From positions 1 to 13,218 of the forward strand of contig CAMBJF010000046.1 of assembly GCA_945867875.1 (NCBI GenBank): a DNA stretch of 13,218 bases, given 5' to 3'. Origin of the DNA: an uncultured Ruminococcus sp. (GTDB lineage Bacteria > Bacillota > Clostridia > Oscillospirales > Ruminococcaceae). The position numbers were made by a program, and so were the translations under genes. Position 1 is the stretch's first letter. Each line of letters begins with the position of its first letter. The notes beneath the pieces were generated by a model that was not told the DNA's origin, made no database searches, and saw nothing but the letters and a program-made list of their open reading frames with translations. This document shows, in pieces, positions 1 through 5,823 of the stretch.

Positions 1-145
1 AACAAAATTATGCTCGAAAATCCGCACACATTTCTTATGAAGACAGGTTCTTATTGTATAATATGATAAATATAACATATTTGCGGAGAAGTATATAAAA
101 AAATACAGTACATTGATGTTCAAATCAAAACACTGCATCATATAA

Positions 146-182
146 AAACCGTGCTCCGCATTAAATAAGCGCAGCACGGTTT
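146..182 (-). terminator. Rho-independent terminator of the hydrolase locus
   Basis: A perfect 10-bp inverted repeat, AAACCGTGCT (146-155) and AGCACGGTTT (173-182), has an inner CGC/GCG pairing (157-159 with 169-171) across one C-C mismatch. Read on the minus strand, the stem ends in a run of five T. It lies 8 bp past the TAA that ends the hydrolase remnant at 190. It therefore marks the 3' end of the minus-strand transcription unit that starts near 1930. The 145 bases to its left contain no gene I can support. Confidence 0.8.
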
Positions 183-189
183 GGACTTG

Positions 190-1210
190 TTATATATTTT
201 TCAGAAAATCTTTTATGAGCTTTACATACTCGGGAACTTTCATTATTGTTGCGATGTGTCCCCCTGTCATATGGCATATAACGGGGGAGGGCATCATATC
301 CGTCAGGTCCTTCTGCATATCCGCTGTGAAAAATGCGTCATCTTCGGGAAGTATGAGCAGGACTTTTCCGTCAAGATATTCAAAATCCGATTTCTTGCAT
401 GGGTGAGGTCAACAATGCTGAAAACCAGCTTTGAAATGTGCAGGTCAAATTCAGCGGTGTAATTTTTGAAAATGTCATTGGTCATTTCCGTCATATAGAA
501 GCGCTCCTCGGCGGAAGCGTCCTTTACGTGACCCATAATTGTTTTTTTGTTGGACTTTCGCATAATTTCATATGGCATTTTCTCAATTGCTTTTAATGCA
601 CAGGAGCTGTCACTTTGTATTTCTTCCTCAGCGTTCCCAGAACATTTTCGGATATGGCGGCGGTGGAGAGCAGGCATATTCCCGCAGTTCTCTCAGGGTG
701 CTTTACAGCAAGCTCCTGAGCCATATATCCGCCGAATGATGCGCCTATCCACACTGCCTTGTCTATCCCAAGGACATCAAGAAGACCGATGATTCCCTCG
801 GTGAGCTGAACGGCGTCGGTATATGCATATGGATAATCAATGGCGATCATTCTGTATTCGTCCTCGAATGCCTTTATGTAAGGGAATGCAAGCTCCGGGT
901 CGCCAAGTCCGCCCACAAGAAAAACAAGTACCTTATCACCCTTGCCGCCATCAAGATAGTTAAATGTTGCCCCGTTCACATCAGCGGTCTTGTAGCTGTG
1001 GGTCTCAAAGAAACGCTTCTTTTCACGGCGGTATGACATTGGCTCGGGAAGCGCCTTTTCATTGTCATAGGGCAGTCCGCAGCACCGCTTTATGTCCTGC
1101 GCCCACTGCTCGGGATATTTCATTAAAAGCTCTTCATGACCCAAGTCTCTTGACATTATGTCCGCATCGGGGAAATGCTTCTCGTATCTCTCAAAATATT
1201 TATCCCCCAT
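190..1210 (-). pseudogene. Second alpha/beta hydrolase of a tandem pair, broken by two frameshifts
   Basis: This alpha/beta-hydrolase-fold protein is split over three reading frames. The open part from 1210 to 593 (205 codons) starts with about 44 residues that belong to the C-terminus of the upstream hydrolase. The second domain proper begins near the ATG at 1039. It has an oxyanion-type LVGGLGDP segment and the nucleophile elbow G-A-S-F-G-G (Ser158 of the open frame). The frame is lost near 600-660. Protein-like sequence resumes in a second frame (MPYEIMRKSNKKT, then EERFYMTEM) to about 395-405, and in a third frame down to the TAA at 190. That third part carries KVLLILPEDDAFF and GGHIA, the expected acid and histidine regions of the triad. 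No stop separates it from the first hydrolase domain, so the ancestor may have been a two-domain fusion. Substrate unknown. Either a true pseudogene or sequence with indel errors. Confidence 0.75.
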
Positions 1211-1855
1211 TTTCAGAGCATAGAAAATATGAACCGTGGTGTTTTCAACACGGATATTGTCCTCGAGGGGAGTTATAAGGTCGGAATAGAACTGATTTTT
1301 TATGCTGTCCTTTGTGGCACACTGGGCGCTTTTAAGATAATTGCCGAAAAATTCAATGGACTTTTCGACCTACTCGGGGTCTTTGCCCTCCTTTGCCGCC
1401 TGCTTTCTCTGCATATTCGCCATCCAGTCGGGGAGCTTGCCGCTTTTTGCGCTTTTTTCCATAATTGGGCACACGATGCCCGACTGTATTTTTGCTCCGA
1501 TGACCCCTGCCTGATCAAGGTCTGAGCTGCCGATAAAGCCGTGGTCAATGTGGATATTTTTGCGCTGAATGAGCAGTCCCACAAAGCTGCCGCCAAGGGA
1601 ACAGCCGTATGCCGCAAAAATTTTTCCGTCAAATTTTTCCTTGATGTAGTGCTCTATCCTCTCGCACTCTTCATACATATTTTTAAACTCCGCATTGGGC
1701 TGAGTTTCGTCAAAGCCGTCGTATGATACCGCAACTACCTGAAATGCGTCGGTGAGCAGGGGGATTGTTCCCTTGAATACCGACCAGTGGCAGCAGGTCC
1801 CTGGGAGGAGGAGCATTACAGGAGATGTTTCTTTTCCGAATCTGTAGAATTTCAT
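1080..1855 (-). pseudogene. First alpha/beta hydrolase of the tandem pair, interrupted by an in-frame TAG
   Basis: The ORF starts at the ATG at 1855 and runs 161 codons to a TAG at 1370-1372. It has the N-terminal half of an alpha/beta hydrolase: LLLPGTCCHW (oxyanion loop, residues 15-24) and the elbow G-C-S-L-G-G with nucleophile Ser86. Immediately after the TAG the same frame stays open and encodes the missing C-terminal half, including VHIFYALKMGDKY and a GHEELL segment that suits the catalytic His. This ends about 1080 and then runs without a stop into the second hydrolase. A full domain would be about 259 residues, a normal size for the family. The ribosome site is an AGGA about 12 nt upstream, a rather long spacing. 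The promoter is the consensus one at 1937-1965. As written, the product lacks the catalytic His, so it should be inactive unless the TAG is read through. Confidence 0.75.
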
Positions 1856-1891
1856 ATATTTAAATGTTCCTTTCTGATTTTATTAGATACG

Positions 1892-1918
1892 GCTAACTCA
1901 AATATAGGGCAAGTTAGC
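1892..1918. promoter_or_regulatory. Palindrome GCTAACT-N13-AGTTAGC in the hydrolase 5' leader
   Basis: A perfect 7-bp inverted repeat (1892-1898 and 1912-1918) with a 13-nt spacer lies about 12-38 nt downstream of the predicted transcription start. It could be a repressor operator of the TetR, MerR or MarR sort, or a small leader hairpin. There is no T-tract, so it is not a terminator. The binding factor is unknown and no cognate regulator is adjacent. Confidence 0.4.
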
Positions 1919-1936
1919 TTATGATAACCCAAAGCT

Positions 1937-1965
1937 ATTATATCACTTGTGTTTTTATTTGTCAA
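1937..1965 (-). promoter_or_regulatory. Perfect sigma-A promoter for the hydrolase locus
   Basis: On the minus strand the sequence reads TTGACA (1965-1960), 17 bp, TATAAT (1942-1937), with an extended -10 TG one base upstream of the -10 box. All 12 consensus bases match. The predicted start is near 1930, giving a leader of about 75 nt before the ATG at 1855. It is striking that such a strong promoter drives a broken locus. Confidence 0.85.
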
Positions 1966-1971
1966 TAGAAA

Positions 1972-2004
1972 CACCGCATACTGAAATGATATCAGTATGC
2001 GGTG
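1972..2004 (-). terminator. Terminator hairpin downstream of the GH13 gene
   Basis: A perfect 13-bp stem, CACCGCATACTGA (1972-1984) and TCAGTATGCGGTG (1992-2004), has a 7-nt loop. It lies 14 bp past the GH13 stop codon. The T-tract on the minus strand is weak (GTTTCTATT) and runs straight into the -35 box of the hydrolase promoter. The two transcription units are therefore packed end to end. Confidence 0.75.
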
Positions 2005-2018
2005 ATGTGTGTTTATTT

Positions 2019-3560
2019 TCAGTCTACGATATAAAAGCCTGCGCTCTTCGGGGGAACATTTATCCTGCCGCTTTCGGCTGATGACTTGCCGCCGAAGCTG
2101 TAGATGCATTCACCGAGAGAAAGGCTGCTTTCAAAGGAAACTGCCCTGTCTGCGGGGTTGATGATAACGAGTATCCTTTCGCCGCCTGCACTTCTCACAT
2201 ATGCAAGAGGATATGCGTTCTTTTCCGCATATACAAATTCGATCTCACCCTTGCTCAGAAGTGCCTTGTGGGACTGCCTGATGCTTATAAGGTGCTGCAC
2301 CTCGTGCCACAGGGAATTTTTATCAGCCATTTCAGCGGCTGCCGTGGGTCTGTCGGTGCTTTCGTCCTGCCTGATGTAAAGGGCTTCCTTGGGAGCGGAG
2401 CTGAAGCCTGCGTTGGTAGTATTATCCCACTGCATAGGTGAGCGTGAGCCTGTTCTTCCGTAGCCGCCCTCAACGGAGGCAAGTCCCTCAACATATCTCA
2501 TACCAATTTCATCGCCGTAATAGATAAATGGTGCACCCGGCATTGAGAGGAGGAATGCAAAGGCAATTTTCAGGTTATCTCCCTTTATGGAGCGGGCAAG
2601 CCTGTCCATATCGTGGTTGCCGGAGGGAATGCAGATAAGGCCCTTGCGCTCTGACTTTTCGTAATTCTCTATATATTTTGCCACAAACTCGGAAACATCG
2701 CCCTTGCCTCTGTCGGAGAAGAAAGGCTCTTCGCAGCGGAAAAGGTCATTGTAATGGGAGGGACCGAAATGGAGCAGAAAATCCATATGGAAGCCGCCCT
2801 GAATGGACTTGTCAGGCTCGCCCCACTCTGAGACCATTGCTGCATCGGGAAATTCTCTGTCCAGAAATTCTCTTACATTCTGCCAAAGCTTTATAGTTCC
2901 CTTGCTGTCCTCATCGTTCTTCACAAGAGAGCCTGCCATATCCACACGGAAACCGTCGCAGCCCATTCCCAGCCAGAAGCGCATAACGTCCTTCATAGCT
3001 TCAAGGGTAGCCTTGGGACCCTCTGCGTCCATAGGCTGCTGCCAGGGGCGGTCGCATCTGTAGAAGCCGTAATTCAGTGCAGGCTGATGGGAGAAAAAGT
3101 TTACCGCACAGGAGCCGTCACGGGCGGAAATTCCTCTGATGCAGCCCATTCCCTGAGGCTCCTCCCAAATGCTGTCAGTCCACACATAGCGGTCGGTGTA
3201 TTCGTTTTTCTCAGCTTTCATAGATTCCTTGAACCATTTATGCTGTACGCTTGTGTGACCCGGAACAAGGTCAAGGAGAACGTGCATATCACGCTTGTGG
3301 ACTTCCGCAAAAAGGCGCTTCAAGTCCTCGTTTGTGCCGTATCGGGGAGCGGCCTTGCAGTAATCGGAAACATCATAGCCTGCATCTCCGAAAGGGGACT
3401 CAAAGCAGGGATTTATCCATATAGCGTTGCAGCCAAGCTCCTTGATGTAGTCGAGCTTTTCGGTGATACCGTTGAAATCGCCTATGCCGTCGCCGTTGGT
3501 GTCATTGAATGACTGGGGATAGATCTCGTAAAATACCGCATTGTCAAGCCAGTTCTGCAT
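2019..3560 (-). CDS. GH13 family glycoside hydrolase (alpha-glucosidase / oligo-glucosidase type)
   Basis: This 513-residue cytoplasmic protein has no signal peptide and probably hydrolyses imported alpha-glucans or malto-/isomalto-oligosaccharides. Known GH13 motifs, in order: the DTNGDGIGDF calcium-site-like segment (residues 20-29); region I, DLVPGH (97-102), where the usual Asn before His is replaced by Gly; region II, GFRVD with nucleophile Asp207; region III, SEWGEP with acid/base Glu245; region IV, GNHD (314-317). A C-terminal beta-sandwich follows (IVIINPADRAVSF) and ends in AGFYIVD. The length is typical of the oligo-1,6-glucosidase/alpha-glucosidase branch. The start has a perfect AGGAGG 8 nt upstream. 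It is divergent from an AraC regulator that probably controls it. The family is sure; the exact linkage specificity cannot be read from the sequence. Confidence 0.93.
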   Translation of the reverse strand: MQNWLDNAVFYEIYPQSFNDTNGDGIGDFNGITEKLDYIKELGCNAIWINPCFESPFGDAGYDVSDYCKAAPRYGTNEDLKRLFAEVHKRDMHVLLDLVPGHTSVQHKWFKESMKAEKNEYTDRYVWTDSIWEEPQGMGCIRGISARDGSCAVNFFSHQPALNYGFYRCDRPWQQPMDAEGPKATLEAMKDVMRFWLGMGCDGFRVDMAGSLVKNDEDSKGTIKLWQNVREFLDREFPDAAMVSEWGEPDKSIQGGFHMDFLLHFGPSHYNDLFRCEEPFFSDRGKGDVSEFVAKYIENYEKSERKGLICIPSGNHDMDRLARSIKGDNLKIAFAFLLSMPGAPFIYYGDEIGMRYVEGLASVEGGYGRTGSRSPMQWDNTTNAGFSSAPKEALYIRQDESTDRPTAAAEMADKNSLWHEVQHLISIRQSHKALLSKGEIEFVYAEKNAYPLAYVRSAGGERILVIINPADRAVSFESSLSLGECIYSFGGKSSAESGRINVPPKSAGFYIVD

Positions 3561-3580
3561 AATTTTTTCCTCCTGATAAT

Positions 3581-3697
3581 TTATTCGGTTTCTTTTTTGC
3601 CTATGGGGTAAATTTTTTCGGGGATATAATCAGCCATTGTCATAGGAGGTCTTGTACTTTGATGTGAGAGACATTCCCGTTTCCGACTCGTCATCAT
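3581..3697 (-). CDS. Possible 38-residue small ORF upstream of the GH13 gene
   Basis: An ATG at 3697 is preceded by GGAGGAG (3713-3707) with 9-nt spacing, an excellent ribosome site, and the frame stays open for 38 codons to a TAA at 3581. The GH13 ribosome site follows within 10 bp. The C-terminal half (MADYIPEKIYPIGKKETE) looks protein-like. The N-terminal half is rich in Arg and Ser. In the next frame the same DNA encodes a more typical stretch (ESETGMSLTSKYKTSYDN) that would join the C-terminal half if one indel had occurred. So this may be a real leader peptide, a small protein, or the frameshifted tail of a lost gene. I recognise no family. Confidence 0.35.
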   Translation of the reverse strand: MMTSRKRECLSHQSTRPPMTMADYIPEKIYPIGKKETE

Positions 3698-3706
3698 TTA
3701 AATGAT
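3693..3706. promoter_or_regulatory. 14-bp perfect palindrome ATCATTTAAATGAT in the divergent GH13/AraC region
   Basis: The palindrome ends 9 bp upstream of the -35 box of the AraC promoter and overlaps the start codon region of the possible small ORF on the other strand. It could be an operator shared by the divergent units. AraC-family sites are more often direct repeats, so the binder may be a different regulator. Confidence 0.4.
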
Positions 3707-3715
3707 CTCCTCCCC

Positions 3716-3744
3716 TTGAAATATTGATCTCTATATGATATAAT
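3716..3744 (+). promoter_or_regulatory. Sigma-A promoter of the AraC-family gene
   Basis: TTGAAA (3716-3721), a 17-bp spacer and TATAAT (3739-3744), with TG one base ahead of the -10 (extended -10). The predicted start is near 3751, leaving a leader of about 70 nt before the TTG start at 3820. A second TATAAT at 3783-3788 lacks a good -35 but could give a shorter leader. Confidence 0.75.
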
Positions 3745-3819
3745 ACTACTTAAATACATAAAATTCTATTATAAATATACTGTATAATGATACTATCCTA
3801 CTTTAAAGGGGGCTTTTCG

Positions 3820-4704
3820 TTGAAAGATACCGCATATGAGGAAAAATGCAGGCACAGCTCGCTGTATATTCCCTATACCTACTACAAATGTGTGATACCG
3901 AATTTTTATCCCTGCGTGCCCCTGCATTTTCACAGCGAATTTGAGATAAACTACATTCGTGAGGGCAGAGGACTTTTCAGCTGCGGCGGTCACAGCTTTG
4001 AAGCCGCCGTTGGGGATATCGTCATAGTCCTGCCCGACAAACTTCATTCCATATTCAGCGAGAACGGCGAAAAGCTTATTTATGACACCGTTGTATTCAA
4101 CAGATCGATGCTCTGCGGAAGTTCCGAGGACCGCTGTTATGCCGAATGTTTAAGCCCTCTTTTTGCGGAAAACACTGCCCTTGACCTGCCCGTGACGGAA
4201 AAAAACAGCCATTACCCCCAAATACGTGAGGCAATGGAAAATATAATGAGCTTTGCCAAGGAAAACAGCGGCGAGGGCGACCTTATGCTAAAAAGCGAGC
4301 TTATGAAGCTGTTCTGGCTCATAATAAAAAGCGGGGCTGTGTCCTGTGATATGGAGCCGAAGCCATATGACAAGAATATCCTGAAAGCTCAGGAATACAT
4401 CAGGAACAGTTACAGCTCAGAGCTTACCGTAAAAAAGCTTGCGGACACCGTTCATCTCAGCGAGAGCTATTTTATGGGCAAATTCAAGGAGGTAACGGGA
4501 ATGAGCGTTATGGAATATGTTTCTATGACCCGTATCAGAGCCGCCTGCGAGCTTCTTGCGAACACCGACCTGTCATCATCGGAAACTGCATTTGAAGTGG
4601 GCTTCGGCAATCTCTCCAATTTCAACAGGCAGTTCAGAAAAGCCGTGGGGTATTCGCCAAGGGAGTACCGAAAGGCTATGGGAGCGCATTGTACGCTGAA
4701 ATAA
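3820..4704 (+). CDS. AraC family transcriptional regulator (cupin sensor plus HTH)
   Basis: This 294-residue cytoplasmic regulator has an N-terminal cupin sugar-sensing domain (HFHSEFEINYI at about residues 36-46, then a GDIVIVLPDKLHS strand pair). Its C-terminal AraC DNA-binding domain (about 186-287) has two helix-turn-helix units: LTVKKLADTVHLSESYFMGKFKEV and the ETAFEVGFGNLSNFNRQFRKAVGYSPREYR signature, each only partly quoted here. The start chosen is TTG at 3820, with AAAGGGGG about 8 nt upstream. The ATG at 3787 would add 11 residues but has no ribosome site and lies inside a TATAAT. It is divergent from the GH13 enzyme, so it is probably a sugar-responsive activator of that gene. The ligand is unknown. 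Confidence 0.9.
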   Translation: MKDTAYEEKCRHSSLYIPYTYYKCVIPNFYPCVPLHFHSEFEINYIREGRGLFSCGGHSFEAAVGDIVIVLPDKLHSIFSENGEKLIYDTVVFNRSMLCGSSEDRCYAECLSPLFAENTALDLPVTEKNSHYPQIREAMENIMSFAKENSGEGDLMLKSELMKLFWLIIKSGAVSCDMEPKPYDKNILKAQEYIRNSYSSELTVKKLADTVHLSESYFMGKFKEVTGMSVMEYVSMTRIRAACELLANTDLSSSETAFEVGFGNLSNFNRQFRKAVGYSPREYRKAMGAHCTLK

Positions 4705-4710
4705 AACAAA

Positions 4711-4746
4711 CCCCTCTCCGATATTCAGAGAGAGGTCAAATTTTTA
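4711..4746. terminator. Bidirectional terminator between AraC and the flavodoxin-like gene
   Basis: Stem CCTCTC (4713-4718) and GAGAGG (4730-4735) has an 11-nt loop. It is followed on the plus strand by AAATTTTT and on the minus strand by GGGTTTGTTTT. It lies between two converging stop codons (4704 and 4755) and can serve both genes. Confidence 0.65.
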
Positions 4747-4754
4747 TACGCAGA

Positions 4755-5441
4755 TCACCAAGGGCGCTTGCCCTCCGTCCAGCCCTTTGACTGCCAGTAC
4801 TTAGCATCAGCAGGCGAAAAAACCTTTCGCTGCAAACGGCTCATAAGGAAGAAAAAAGCTCTTGTGGGGAGCTTCGGACGGATATGCCCGCAGTTCTTTT
4901 TTATCCTGTTGGCGATTCTGTCAAGCTTTTTGTCAAGCTTCTGCTTTATCTTTTCGTCTACGCCCTTCCACGTGGTGGAACGGACTGCCGCACCGAGCTT
5001 GTATGTTCTTGCAAAGCCCCAGTAAAAGGTGGTGTCAGTCATATCCGTAAGGGTGTGCTTCATTCCGCCCCCTGCCGCTGTGCAGATGCATACAGCCTGC
5101 TTTGTGAACATCTTCTCTTCGGGGCGGTGCACCATAAATCTCCAGCCGTAATGGTCAAGAAAGGCTTTCATTGAGCCTGTTACGTGGAATACGTAAACGG
5201 GACTGTCAAATATAACAACGTCTGCTTCGTCCATTGCCGCCGTGATAGGGGCAAGGCGCTCATAATGGGGACACTTTTTCTCGCTCTCCATAAAGCATCG
5301 GGTGCAGCCAAGGCACATATCTCCGAAATCCTTGGGGAGAAAAAATTCGGTCATCTCACCGCCCAGCTTCTCGGCGAGAGAATGGGCGAGATGATATGTT
5401 GAGCCGTGGTGGTTCTGTCCGTGGATAACCGTAACTTTCAT
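4755..5441 (-). CDS. Flavodoxin-like NAD(P)H-dependent FMN reductase family protein
   Basis: This 228-residue protein has a flavodoxin-like fold. The N-terminal KVTVIHGQNHHGSTYHLAHSL (quoted in part; residues 2-22) is the beta1/phosphate-binding loop for FMN. CLGCTRCF with Cys43, Cys46 and Cys49, plus Cys57, is the cysteine patch typical of the WrbA/IsiF-like multimeric flavodoxin group. SPVYVFHVTGSMKAFLD (80-96) is the isoalloxazine loop. The last 60 residues are basic and extend beyond the flavodoxin core. The start at 5441 lies 1 bp after the Hpt stop, with only a weak ribosome site, so translation is probably coupled to the Hpt gene. An upstream in-frame start would run backwards through the Hpt gene and is rejected. 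It probably carries out NAD(P)H-dependent reduction of a quinone, iron or other acceptor; the substrate is unknown. Confidence 0.87.
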   Translation of the reverse strand: MKVTVIHGQNHHGSTYHLAHSLAEKLGGEMTEFFLPKDFGDMCLGCTRCFMESEKKCPHYERLAPITAAMDEADVVIFDSPVYVFHVTGSMKAFLDHYGWRFMVHRPEEKMFTKQAVCICTAAGGGMKHTLTDMTDTTFYWGFARTYKLGAAVRSTTWKGVDEKIKQKLDKKLDRIANRIKKNCGHIRPKLPTRAFFFLMSRLQRKVFSPADAKYWQSKGWTEGKRPW

Positions 5442-5442
5442 A

Positions 5443-5787
5443 TCAAAGGCTCTTAATGGCTTCGGTGGTAAGCTCATAATCAGCTTTGAGAGCGGCGAGC
5501 ATTTCGTCATTCACATCGTTTTTGCCGTTTCTGAGAGCCTCGGTCACAGTGTTTGCAGAAACGAAAAGCTTGTCAAAGCCCAAATTCTGGCATATGCCCT
5601 TGAGGGTGTGTGCGGCACGGAAAGCTTCTTCGTTGTTGCCGCTTTCAAGGTTCTTGAAAATATTTGCATAGCTTTCGTCATTTAAAAATTTGCCGAGAAA
5701 TCTTTTTATAAGAGCTTCGCTGCCCAGTCTGCCCAGCACTCCGCTGTAATTTCCGCCGAATTTTGTGTAGCATTCTTCAATGGTCAT
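5443..5787 (-). CDS. Hpt (histidine phosphotransfer) domain protein
   Basis: This 114-residue stand-alone Hpt protein is a four-helix bundle that passes phosphoryl groups between response regulators. The phospho-accepting His is His60 in AAHTLKGICQNLG, the family signature (HxLKG followed by a Gly two turns later). It has no catalytic domain and is single-domain. Its ribosome site (AAGGAG) lies about 11 nt before the ATG. It is 36 bp downstream of the receiver/HD-GYP/PAS gene and 1 bp ahead of the flavodoxin gene, so it is in the same operon. The partner receiver is most likely the upstream one (Asp61). No hybrid histidine kinase is present in the window, so the donor must be encoded elsewhere. 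Confidence 0.92.
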   Translation of the reverse strand: MTIEECYTKFGGNYSGVLGRLGSEALIKRFLGKFLNDESYANIFKNLESGNNEEAFRAAHTLKGICQNLGFDKLFVSANTVTEALRNGKNDVNDEMLAALKADYELTTEAIKSL

Positions 5788-5823
5788 TGCTTGGTATCTC
5801 CTTAATAGAAAAATATTGAAAAA

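Noticed and set aside
35..62. TTATGA-16-TATAAT promoter-like boxes at the left edge
   Set aside because: The -35 is poor, no gene follows on the plus strand, and such boxes are common in AT-rich DNA.
1852..2109. An 85-codon minus-strand open frame overlapping the GH13 3' end
   Set aside because: It runs through the GH13 terminator hairpin and the consensus hydrolase promoter, and its sequence is not protein-like.
5443..5510. Longer start of the flavodoxin-like protein at 5510
   Set aside because: The extra 23 residues lie inside the Hpt gene in another frame, have no ribosome site, and precede the canonical flavodoxin N-terminus.
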